From: an uncultured Acetobacter sp.
GTDB taxonomy: Bacteria > Pseudomonadota > Alphaproteobacteria > Acetobacterales > Acetobacteraceae
Length of the DNA: 7,509 nt
Direction: 5' to 3'
Assembly (NCBI GenBank): GCA_937900755.1
Contig: CALCDN010000130.1
Coordinates: 1 to 7,509 of the forward strand
A program made the translations under genes and the position numbers. The notes under the pieces were generated by a model. The model saw nothing but the letters and a program-made list of their open reading frames with translations, searched no databases and was not told the origin of the DNA. Position 1 is the stretch's first letter; every line of letters begins with the position of its first letter. Of this stretch, positions 1-5,591 are shown one piece after another.

Positions 1-49
1 ATCTACACAAGGAGTATCGTCGGCAGCGTCAGATGTGTATAAGAGACAG
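1..49 (+). other. Illumina Nextera adapter (sequencing artefact)
   Basis: Bases 1-8 (ATCTACAC) are the end of the Illumina P5 arm, 9-16 (AAGGAGTA) match the Nextera i5 index S507, 17-30 (TCGTCGGCAGCGTC) are the Nextera read-1 overhang and 31-49 (AGATGTGTATAAGAGACAG) are the 19-bp Tn5 mosaic end. Order and spacing match a commercial library adapter exactly. This is untrimmed adapter at a contig end, not a native transposon. Genome sequence starts at base 50, and any translation crossing 49/50 is chimeric. Confidence 0.98.
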
Positions 50-239
50 GCCCCCACGACGCCCCTGCCTTTTCCAGGTTAATGCTCTGGTGCAGGTGTG
101 TCTTGCCGCCCGCATCGCGCGTGACCACAACAGCATCTTCCATATCCAGCAGGTATTCCTTCTGGAGTGCGCGACATTCGCTCAGCACCTTGGCTGCGTC
201 ATCAATATGGTCAAAGCCCAGAACGATCAGATCAGACAT
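50..239 (-). CDS. DUF1269 family protein, 3' part missing at contig end
   Basis: The first 63 residues of a minus-strand gene are genomic, beginning MSDLIVLGFD with ATG at 239-237. An AAGGA ribosome binding site lies five bases upstream (245-249). The pattern LQKEYLLDMEDAVVVTRD (residues 26-43) followed by GKTHLHQSINL (45-55) is the N-terminal signature of DUF1269 proteins, where it normally leads into a Gly-rich hydrophobic segment that begins about where this sequence stops. From knowledge of the family, full-length members are roughly 160-180 residues and are membrane-associated proteins of unknown function. Codon 64 onward runs into the Nextera adapter, so the apparent tail VSYTHLTLPT and beyond is artefact. 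The truncation comes from assembly, not from mutation. The gene is divergent from the one at 444, with about 200 bp between them holding an AT-rich tract at 356-374. Confidence 0.87.
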
Positions 240-443
240 GGTATTTCCTTGCTCTTGCGGGCCAAGCCCCCAAAACGGGGCCGACCGCGTGTTGCGCCCG
301 CAGTGTAGGGAGGAGCCCAAACCTTTGCCAGAGCGCTGCGCACAGGGCTGCCAGATGTTTTTTATTTAATTTTCCACATGGCAACTTCACCCGCCCCTGC
401 CCCGTTGCAGAGGTATCTCCTTTTCTAACAACAGGGGGCTACC

Positions 444-842
444 ATGACATTCCTGAATTCCGTCTCCAACGCCATCACCCATGTTGGGGATTTTATTACC
501 GGGGCCATATCCGACAAATCCGGTCTGATGACCGCCCTGAACGAGGTGCTCGGCCCCGTGCCACGCCCGGACCGCCCCAGCAAGCTGGAAAAGCGCGCGC
601 AGGCCATGGGCATGATCGGCACCATACGCCGCTGGCAAAGTGCTCCACACAGCCCCGCCGCAACGGAGGCGGAGGTGCGCGGGTTCTTTTTGCAAGAAGA
701 ACTGGACTGGTTTTCCGAACAGACGGGCCTGTCCGATCTGGCGACCATGAAAATGATCCGCCGGATGCTGCCACAGTGTGTCCGGCTCCGGGCCATCCAT
801 GACCCATCGCTCTACCCCCAGCCTCCCACCATGCAGGAATGA
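444..842 (+). CDS. Hypothetical protein, possibly a diverged YidB/DUF937 relative
   Basis: A 132-residue protein starts at ATG 444 with AGGGGG (433-438) five bases upstream, a good ribosome binding site that settles the start. I see no signal peptide and no clear membrane segment. The N-terminal 35 residues look like a short helix (SVSNAITHVGDFITGAISDK). A charged linker (41-52) follows, and then a likely helical domain: GMIGTIRRWQ (56-65), SPAATEAEV (70-78), ELDWFSEQTGLS (86-97) and MKMIRRMLPQCV (102-113). The order 'G..I..W', 'sp..ev', 'l..fa.qtGls....m..i..mLPq.V' recalls the C-terminal core of YidB/DUF937 proteins, but the usual Gly-rich N-terminal part and the closing 'TPdG' are missing. 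The match is by eye only. It appears monocistronic: divergent from the DUF1269 gene and convergent with the phosphatase gene across a strong hairpin. Existence as a gene is fairly sure; family assignment is tentative. Confidence 0.8.
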   Translation: MTFLNSVSNAITHVGDFITGAISDKSGLMTALNEVLGPVPRPDRPSKLEKRAQAMGMIGTIRRWQSAPHSPAATEAEVRGFFLQEELDWFSEQTGLSDLATMKMIRRMLPQCVRLRAIHDPSLYPQPPTMQE

Positions 843-860
843 GGGGGCGCGCCAACAGGC

Positions 861-886
861 CGGTGGGCACGCACCCGTGCCCACCG
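861..886. terminator. Perfect 11-bp hairpin between convergent genes, likely bidirectional terminator
   Basis: The arms CGGTGGGCACG (861-871) and CGTGCCCACCG (876-886) are perfectly complementary around a 4-base loop (CACC). The hairpin lies between the stop of the gene ending at 842 and the stop of the phosphatase at 906, where a shared terminator is expected. Neither side has a run of U, so it is not a textbook intrinsic terminator. In GC-rich genomes such hairpins may act with Rho or protect 3' ends. Structure is certain, function inferred. Confidence 0.6.
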
Positions 887-905
887 TGACCTCTGGCGTT
901 TGCAG

Positions 906-1502
906 TCAGGAAAGTTCGCTCAGGCTCCAGCCAGCCTGTGCGTGATGCACAGCACTAAGCGGTATGGCGTTGGGCAGGCGCACATTGGCGGGCAGGGCCA
1001 TGACCGCGCGCAAGGCCCGGAACAGCGCGCCATGGGCCACGACAAGCGGCAGCCCGTCCTGCGCCGTGGCGCGGTTGAGCGCACGCGCGGCACGGCTTTT
1101 GAGCACCGTAAAAGGCTCCGCGCCCGGCGGGGTGTACTGCTCGGCTATCCAGCTATCATACCACTGGCCAATAGGCTGGCCTTCCTGCTCGCCAAAGCAG
1201 ACTTCGGCCAGGTCGTCGTCCACGCTCAGGGGGAGCAGCGGCAGGCCGTGGGCTGCCAGTTCGTCCCGCACAATGGAGGCCGTGCGGTGGGCGCGGTCCA
1301 GGGGCGAGCATACAATGCGGGTAATGCTCCCATGCCCCTGCGCGCGCACGGCCTGCTCGATCAGCCTGCCGGCCTCTACCGCCTGCTCGATCCCGGTCTC
1401 GTTCAGGGGCACATCCGTGCGCCCCTGCGATAGGCCAGCCCGGTTCCAGTCCGTCTGGCCATGCCGCAGGTACCAGTACGGACGGGGGAGAAGCACGGTC
1501 AT
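906..1502 (-). CDS. Histidine phosphatase family protein (phosphoglycerate mutase-like)
   Basis: A 198-residue cytosolic protein of the histidine phosphatase superfamily. The N-terminal motif YLRHGQTDWN (residues 11-20) carries Arg13 and the phospho-accepting His14. CSPLDRAHRTA (65-75) supplies the phosphate-binding Arg70, LAEVCFGEQEG (98-108) the probable acid Glu100, and VVAHGALFRAL (154-164) the second active-site His157. All expected catalytic residues are present, so an active phosphohydrolase or mutase is likely. The substrate cannot be read from sequence: 3-phosphoglycerate, a nucleotide or cofactor phosphate, or a sugar phosphate are all possible. I chose ATG at 1502-1500 because GAGGG lies about four bases upstream. 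An in-frame TTG at 1517 would add five residues and overlap prs by eight bases, but has no good ribosome binding site. The gene starts seven bases after the prs stop and is probably co-transcribed and translationally coupled with it. Confidence 0.92.
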   Translation of the reverse strand: MTVLLPRPYWYLRHGQTDWNRAGLSQGRTDVPLNETGIEQAVEAGRLIEQAVRAQGHGSITRIVCSPLDRAHRTASIVRDELAAHGLPLLPLSVDDDLAEVCFGEQEGQPIGQWYDSWIAEQYTPPGAEPFTVLKSRAARALNRATAQDGLPLVVAHGALFRALRAVMALPANVRLPNAIPLSAVHHAQAGWSLSELS

Positions 1503-1509
1503 GGCACCC

Positions 1510-2442
1510 TCAGTCAAACAGGGACGATACGGAGCTTTCGTCCGACACGGCGCGCATGGCGCGTGCGAGCAGGCCGGAAATGGTGATCTGGCGGATATTA
1601 TTGGCCGCCATGACCGGGGTGGTGGCCTGGATGCTGTCTGTCAAGGTCAGCATTTCAATCGGGGAATCGGCAATACGGGGGACGGCCTGCCCGGTGAGCA
1701 CGCCGTGTGTCACGTAAGCCCCGACCGATGCCGCACCCTGTTTGGCAATGGCGCGCGCCGCGTTGCACAGCGAGCCCCCGCTATCCACAATATCATCCAC
1801 CAGCAGGCAGTGGCGACCGCGGACATCCCCGATCACGTTCATGACCTCGGACACACCCGCGCGTTCACGCCGCTTGTCAATAATGGCCAGGTCGGTGTTC
1901 AGCCGCTGGGCAAGCTGGCGCGCACGCACAACCCCGCCCACATCGGGGGAGACAATCATCAGGTCGCGGTCCCCGTACTGGGCGCGGATATCGCGCACGA
2001 ACAGGGGGGCTGCGTACAGGTTGTCCACCGGAATATCAAAAAAGCCCTGGATCTGCATGGCGTGCAGGTCCAGCGTGAGCACGCGGCTGGCCCCGGCTTC
2101 GACCAGGAGATTGGCGACCAGCTTGGCGCTGATGGGCGTGCGTGGCCCGGACTTGCGGTCCTGGCGGGCATAGCCAAAATACGGAATGACCGCGGTAATG
2201 CGCTTGGCCGACCCGCGACGCAGGGCGTCAAGCATGATCAGCAGTTCCATCAGGTTGTCATTCGTGGGCGTGCAGGTGCTCTGGATGACAAACACATCCT
2301 CGCCGCGCACGTTTTCATGAATTTCAACAAACACTTCCATGTCCGCAAAGCGGCGCACGGTTACGTTACACAGGGGCAGGTTCAGCTCTGCGGCAACGGC
2401 CTGGGCCAGTGGCAGGTTGCTGTTACAGGCGACGATTTTCAT
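1510..2442 (-). CDS. prs: Ribose-phosphate diphosphokinase (PRPP synthetase, class I)
   Basis: Makes 5-phosphoribosyl-1-diphosphate from ribose 5-phosphate and ATP in the cytosol, feeding purine, pyrimidine, histidine, tryptophan and NAD synthesis. At 310 residues it matches bacterial class I enzymes over its full length. Visible signatures: the flexible ATP loop with YARQDRK (91-97) running into SGPRTPISAKLVANLL; TLDLHAMQIQGFFD (123-136) with metal- and ATP-binding His127; SPDVGGVVRARQLA (165-178); KRRERAG (190-196); and the ribose-5-phosphate loop LLVDDIVDSGGSL (213-225) with Asp216 and Asp217. In that loop the two Thr residues of the Escherichia coli enzyme (DTGGT) are both Ser, a conservative change. 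The start is fixed by the canonical MKIVACNSN N-terminus. No good ribosome binding site precedes it: the nearest purine tract, GGGAA, is 11 bases away (2454-2458). A histidine phosphatase gene follows after seven bases, and the upstream side is a long hairpin-rich intergenic stretch. Confidence 0.97.
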   Translation of the reverse strand: MKIVACNSNLPLAQAVAAELNLPLCNVTVRRFADMEVFVEIHENVRGEDVFVIQSTCTPTNDNLMELLIMLDALRRGSAKRITAVIPYFGYARQDRKSGPRTPISAKLVANLLVEAGASRVLTLDLHAMQIQGFFDIPVDNLYAAPLFVRDIRAQYGDRDLMIVSPDVGGVVRARQLAQRLNTDLAIIDKRRERAGVSEVMNVIGDVRGRHCLLVDDIVDSGGSLCNAARAIAKQGAASVGAYVTHGVLTGQAVPRIADSPIEMLTLTDSIQATTPVMAANNIRQITISGLLARAMRAVSDESSVSSLFD

Positions 2443-2578
2443 GACAAGGACGGTTCCCGGCCTCAGCTGTTACACGGATGGGAGGAAAAACTGCAGCGAA
2501 GGGGGGTTTAGCAACCGCGCGCCCCATTGTCATCCATCCTTCGGCATGTGGAATGTATCCGGGGGGTGGGCGTACCCT

Positions 2579-2606
2579 AAAAGCCGCGCATGGCCTGGGC
2601 ATGCGC
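2579..2606 (-). terminator. Possible intrinsic terminator or attenuator upstream of prs
   Basis: Read on the minus strand, GCGCATG (2606-2600), a 7-base loop and CATGCGC (2592-2586) form a perfect 7-bp stem, followed by GGC and four T (2582-2579). It points toward prs, whose start is 137 bases further on. It could end a small transcript from the upstream stretch or act as a leader attenuator. The T run is short and offset by three bases, so the call is weak; the inverted repeat could instead be a protein-binding operator. Confidence 0.3.
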
Positions 2607-2718
2607 CATCGTTAATCTTGCACAAATCCGCCCTTTTCTCTAAGTGGGAGCGTTAGGGTTGAACCTGGCTTACGCCTGATGCCCGCCAGAACCGCACCTT
2701 GTGCGCGCGCCCTGGGCG

Positions 2719-2738
2719 CACTCTGGCCCACTCTGGGC
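2719..2738. repeat. Tandem duplication of a 10-bp unit
   Basis: CACTCTGGCC (2719-2728) is followed immediately by CACTCTGGGC (2729-2738), differing at one position. It is non-coding and probably a slippage duplication, though paired sites spaced by one helical turn are also how some regulators bind. Confidence 0.6.
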
Positions 2739-2775
2739 ACAGGCTCCACCCCCTGCCCTCCTTGCGCAAAACCGC

Positions 2776-2799
2776 GTGGTGGCCTTGCACACCCACCAC
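2776..2799. repeat. Inverted repeat, 7-bp stem with 10-base loop
   Basis: GTGGTGG (2776-2782) and CCACCAC (2793-2799) are perfectly complementary. It sits just before the stronger hairpin at 2809-2841, so the two could form adjacent stem-loops in one transcript. No gene overlaps it. Confidence 0.5.
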
Positions 2800-2808
2800 C
2801 CCGCCCCA

Positions 2809-2841
2809 TGTGCTGGCCCCTGCCCCGGACCGGCCAGCACA
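2809..2841. repeat. Inverted repeat, perfect 10-bp stem with 13-base loop
   Basis: TGTGCTGGCC (2809-2818) and GGCCAGCACA (2832-2841) are exact reverse complements around a C-rich loop. It is the strongest structure in the prs-MATE intergenic region and lies over 300 bp from either start codon, too far for a simple core-promoter operator. No U run follows on either strand. Confidence 0.6.
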
Positions 2842-2979
2842 CCCATGCCCCATGCGGGTGCGCCATGCCGGTGGGCCAAGCCCACACTCCGCGCGCGCCT
2901 GCGGGGCGGCGGGCCTGCCTGTATTTTAACGCATAACTGTGTATCGCCCCAAGCATACCACATACCCCTGCCCGAAGCA

Positions 2980-3002
2980 GGCCACCCACACCCAAGGTGG
3001 CC
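2980..3002. repeat. Inverted repeat, 7-bp stem with 9-base loop
   Basis: GGCCACC (2980-2986) pairs with GGTGGCC (2996-3002). It lies about 145 bp upstream of the MATE start and about 50 bp upstream of the weak candidate promoter at 3053-3081, so an operator for the exporter gene is conceivable. Confidence 0.45.
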
Positions 3003-3146
3003 CATGCGCCAAAAATCAGCCTTGCCATGCGGTTTAATCCACACGCAGGTTATTCGCAGCACCGCGCGGACGTGACATACTGCCCTGCTCTGACACTTCC
3101 GCCCGAGCGTGCCCCTGCGCAAGGAGCAAACCCCAACGGAGCCAGA

Positions 3147-4610
3147 ATGACCCGGCCACCCCCGCCCGGCAGCCGCCATAAAGCCTGTTTTACAACAGGC
3201 AGCATCATGCGGCATGTGCTGGTCATGGCCGGGACCGGGGCCATTGGGCTTATGGCCGTGTTCGCGGTTGATATGCTCAACATGGTCTATATCAGCCACC
3301 TCAACAACACCGCCATGACCGCGGCCATCGGCTTTGCCAGTGCCGTTATCGGGTTGCAGATCGCCATCTCCATTGGCCTGACCATTGGCATAAGTGCGGC
3401 CACCGCGCGTGAGATCGGGGCCGGACGGCATGAGGAGGCGCGCTGCCTTGCCTCCTCCTCCTTGCTGGTCATGACCGGGGTTACCGGAGTGCTGGGCCTT
3501 GCCACCGCCCTGGGGGCCGCCCCCATACTCAGCCTGTTTGGCGCGCAGGGGCCAACCCTGGCCGAAGCCACGGCCTACCTGCGTATTCTCAGCATGGCGC
3601 TGCCCCTGATCTGCATTGGCATGGGCTGCTCCGCCCTTATGCGCGTGGTGGGGGACGCCAAGGGCTCCATGCACATTACCCTTATGGGGGCCGTGGTGGC
3701 GGCAGTGCTCGACCCGCTGTTTATTTTCGGCCTGCATGAAGGGCTTATGGGAGCGGCCATCAGCACCACCGTCTCGCGCATTGTGGTGGCCGGGGTAGGG
3801 CTGCGCGGCGCGCTGGGGCATGGCATGCTGGCCCGCCCCAGCCTGCGCCGCATTGTGCCCGACACCCGCCGTGTTGCGGGCATATCGCTCCCGGCCATAC
3901 TGACCAACCTGGCAACACCCGCGGGCGGGGTGTACGTTACCCGCGCCATGTCCGGCTTTGGGCTGGAGGCGGTGGCCGGGCAGGCCTCGATCGAGCGCAT
4001 GGTGCCGGTGCTTTTCTCGCTCGTATTCGCCCTGACCGGCTCCGTAGGCCCGATCATGGGGCAGAATGTGGGTGCTGGCCGCCCCGACCGTGTGTGCGAA
4101 ACGCTGAGGGCGGCCCTTAAACTGGTTGTGCTCAGTGTGGGGCTGACATGGGTTTTGCTCTACTTCGCGCAGGACCTGATTATTGCCATGTACAATGCAC
4201 AGGGGAACGCTGCGGCCCTTTTGCACCTGTTCTGCACATGGACCATTGGCAGCTATCTGTTTGTTGGCATGCTGTTTGTCGCCAACGCCGCGTTCAACAA
4301 CCTTGGCTTTCCCCTTTACTCCACCGCATTCAACTGGGGCCGGGCAACGCTGGGCACCATTCCGTTTGTGCTGCTGTGCGAACACTATGGCCCACAAGGG
4401 GTACAGGTGGGGCAGGCCATGGGTGCGGTACTGTTTGGCACATTTGCGGTCTTGACTGCGTTCCGTGTCACGCAAACACTCACACTGGCTCCCGCGTCGC
4501 ACCCTCCGGCGCAGGACCTGCGGAGCACGCCAGTTTCCGACGTGCCAACCACCAGTGCAGAAGCCGCCATGGCGGAACTGGACGAAGTGGAAAGTGCCTC
4601 CGACCTTTAA
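3147..4610 (+). CDS. MATE family efflux transporter
   Basis: A 487-residue inner-membrane protein of the multidrug and toxic compound extrusion family, which exports organic cations and other compounds using a Na+ or H+ gradient. It has the expected two-lobed layout of about 12 hydrophobic segments: the first lobe from about residue 24 (HVLVMAGTGAIGLMAVFAVDMLNMVYISHL) to 225 and the second from about 245 to 440. The family's internal duplication shows in the paired loops AREIGAGRHEEA (88-99) and GQNVGAGRPDRV (305-316). The substrate cannot be predicted. I chose ATG 3147 because CGGAG (3137-3141) is five bases upstream and FTTGSIMRH, just before the first helix, fits the family; the frame stays open further upstream but that part looks non-coding. 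The C-terminal 45 residues are a Pro/Ser-rich, acidic, probably cytosolic tail. It is first in a tight cluster with the genes at 4633 and 4852. Confidence 0.95.
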   Translation: MTRPPPPGSRHKACFTTGSIMRHVLVMAGTGAIGLMAVFAVDMLNMVYISHLNNTAMTAAIGFASAVIGLQIAISIGLTIGISAATAREIGAGRHEEARCLASSSLLVMTGVTGVLGLATALGAAPILSLFGAQGPTLAEATAYLRILSMALPLICIGMGCSALMRVVGDAKGSMHITLMGAVVAAVLDPLFIFGLHEGLMGAAISTTVSRIVVAGVGLRGALGHGMLARPSLRRIVPDTRRVAGISLPAILTNLATPAGGVYVTRAMSGFGLEAVAGQASIERMVPVLFSLVFALTGSVGPIMGQNVGAGRPDRVCETLRAALKLVVLSVGLTWVLLYFAQDLIIAMYNAQGNAAALLHLFCTWTIGSYLFVGMLFVANAAFNNLGFPLYSTAFNWGRATLGTIPFVLLCEHYGPQGVQVGQAMGAVLFGTFAVLTAFRVTQTLTLAPASHPPAQDLRSTPVSDVPTTSAEAAMAELDEVESASDL

Positions 4611-4632
4611 CCGAGGGAACAGGAATACGCAC

Positions 4633-4842
4633 ATGTCCAAGTTGACCACGGCTGAACGCAACGCCCTGCCCGACAGCGCCTTTGCCCTGCCAGGGCGCCG
4701 TTACCCCATACCAGACGCCACCCATGCACGCGACGCCCTTGCCCGCGCGAGCGAAATGCTGCATCGGGGCAACCTGACCCAGGCGGAATATGACCTGATC
4801 CACAGCAAGGCCGAAGACGTGCTGCGCCAAGAACGACTGTAA
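4633..4842 (+). CDS. Small DUF6582-like protein
   Basis: A 69-residue soluble protein starting at ATG 4633, with AGGA (4621-4624) eight bases upstream. The N-terminal half has the pattern LTTAERNALPDSAFALP (4-20), RRYPIPDATHARDALARAS (22-40). This 'R..LPDSAFA.P.R.YPI.D..HA..AlaRa' signature is the one I know from DUF6582-type modules, often seen in phage or prohead-protease contexts and in small bacterial proteins; function unknown. The C-terminal half (NLTQAEYDLIHSKAEDVLRQERL, from residue 47) is a charged helix and differs from the short basic 'kr.fPgi' ending usual in that family. There is no signal peptide or membrane segment. It sits 22 bases after the MATE stop and nine before the DedA-like start, so it is almost certainly co-transcribed with both. 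The family call is from memory of the motif. Existence as a gene is well supported by spacing, ribosome binding site and motif. Confidence 0.85.
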   Translation: MSKLTTAERNALPDSAFALPGRRYPIPDATHARDALARASEMLHRGNLTQAEYDLIHSKAEDVLRQERL

Positions 4843-4851
4843 CGGACCTGA

Positions 4852-5430
4852 ATGCTCGATAAACTCTACGCCCGTGTTCTGCGGCACGCCGCCAGCCCCC
4901 ACGCGCCCCTGTGGCTGGCGGGGCTGGCCTTTGCGGAGGCCAGCTTTTTTCCCCTGCCGCCCGAAACACTGCTCGTGCCCATGGTGCTGGCCCAAAAGGA
5001 CAAGGCCTGGCGCTACGCCGCCATCTGCACCGTGGCCAGCGTTGCGGGCGGGCTGCTGGGCTGGCTGATTGGCGCGCTGCTGCTGGACACGCTGGCAAAG
5101 CCCATTGTGCATTTTTACCATGCCGAGCACACACTGGCCGCCCTGCAGGACAAGTTCCGCCAGTGGGGAGTGTGGATCATCCTGTTCAAGGGGCTGACCC
5201 CCATCCCCTACAAATTTGTGACCATTGCCAGCGGCATGGCCCATTTTGCCATTATTCCCTTTATGTGCGCGAGCCTTGTAACCCGTGGCGCACGCTTTGT
5301 GCTGGTGGCGGGCCTGCTGCGCCGCTTTGGCCCCACCATACAGACCTTTTTGGAAACCCGCCTGCCCCTGGTGACCGGTGTGTTCGCCATAGTCCTGCTT
5401 GGCGGCTTTCTGGCCCTGCGCTACCTGTAA
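4852..5430 (+). CDS. DedA/YqaA-type membrane protein (VTT domain)
   Basis: A 192-residue inner-membrane protein of the DedA superfamily (SNARE-associated/VTT domain), closest by pattern to the YqaA branch. Key features: FAEASFFPLPPETLLVPMVLA (27-47) with the family's acidic Glu29 and Pro-rich re-entrant segment, a Gly-rich helix (VASVAGGLLGWLIGALL, 61-77), the second re-entrant motif LFKGLTPIPYKFVTIASG (111-128) with the conserved TPIPYK, and TRGARF (144-149) with the conserved Arg145. A final helix spans about 172-192. Some DedA proteins flip undecaprenyl phosphate or phospholipids and support envelope integrity and cationic-peptide resistance; the YqaA branch has no settled function to my knowledge, so a lipid or lipid-carrier role here is inference. 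ATG 4852 follows the preceding stop by nine bases, with only a weak GGA (4844-4846) ahead, consistent with translational coupling in the operon. Confidence 0.92.
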   Translation: MLDKLYARVLRHAASPHAPLWLAGLAFAEASFFPLPPETLLVPMVLAQKDKAWRYAAICTVASVAGGLLGWLIGALLLDTLAKPIVHFYHAEHTLAALQDKFRQWGVWIILFKGLTPIPYKFVTIASGMAHFAIIPFMCASLVTRGARFVLVAGLLRRFGPTIQTFLETRLPLVTGVFAIVLLGGFLALRYL

Positions 5431-5447
5431 GGGCCACTTTGGGGCCA

Positions 5448-5479
5448 GGGTGGGGCGGCACCCCCTGTTGCACACAGGG
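5448..5479 (+). terminator. Weak candidate terminator: two overlapping hairpins
   Basis: After the DedA-like stop, GGGTG/CACCC (5448-5452 with 5459-5463) and CCCTGT/ACAGGG (5463-5468 with 5474-5479) can each form a short stem; they share base 5463 and so compete. Neither has a U run. Position at the end of the operon and 110 bp before the SDR gene makes a 3'-end role plausible, but the evidence is thin. Confidence 0.3.
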
Positions 5480-5591
5480 CAGGAGCGCTCCGGCCCGCCT
5501 TGCGCTCCCCCCTCCTGCTCGCGCAGGTAGGGAGCCATAGTTTTAACAACGCATCCACACCACCAGAACCAACGCGGGAGGCACAACAGGC

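Larger units (their letters stand above)
2443..3146. other. 704-bp gene-free region between divergent prs and MATE genes
   Basis: No convincing protein gene here. Open frames on both strands translate into Arg/Pro/Gly/Ala/His/Trp-rich sequence without domain character (for example minus strand 3028-2612), as expected from chance openness at high GC. From about 2690 to 2905 the plus strand is strongly C-rich. The region holds four perfect inverted repeats (2586-2606, 2776-2799, 2809-2841, 2980-3002), a 10-bp tandem duplication (2719-2738) and three copies of CCATGC (2843, 2850, 2863). It must carry the promoters of both prs and the MATE gene. The only candidate I can offer is TTCGCA/CATACT with a 17-bp spacer (3053-3081) toward the MATE gene, with four of six matches in each box, which is weak. 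A long prs leader or an unannotated structured RNA would fit; neither is proven. I found no tRNA, RNase P RNA, SRP RNA or tmRNA signature. Confidence 0.7.

Noticed and set aside
31..49. The Tn5 mosaic end as evidence of a native transposon
   Set aside because: It is directly preceded by the Illumina overhang, an index and the P5 fragment, which occur together only in library adapters.
325..370. Promoter for the gene at 444 (TTGCCA at 325-330 with the AT-rich TATTTAAT at 363-370)
   Set aside because: The -35-like and -10-like elements are more than 30 bases apart, so they cannot form one sigma-70 promoter; only the AT-rich tract was kept as a remark.
964..2511. A 515-residue open frame on the plus strand
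   Set aside because: It lies antisense to prs and the phosphatase, which have full family signatures. Its product has no domain character, so it is chance openness at high GC.
2636..2675. GGTTCAACCC on the minus strand as a tRNA T-arm
   Set aside because: It lacks the GTTCGA core, and no acceptor stem, anticodon arm or D-arm can be drawn around it.
2560..2960. RNase P RNA, SRP RNA or tmRNA in the G-rich minus strand
   Set aside because: I looked for the conserved RNase P core motifs, the SRP GGAAGGAAGCA-type loop and a tRNA-like tmRNA end and found none.
2612..3028. A possible minus-strand protein gene in the intergenic stretch
   Set aside because: The translation is dominated by Gly, Arg, Ala, Pro, His and Trp with no recognisable motif or helix pattern; it looks non-coding.
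2670..4661. A 663-residue open frame on the minus strand
   Set aside because: It is antisense to the MATE gene and rich in Gly, His, Gln and Arg in a low-information pattern; the MATE frame explains the interval.
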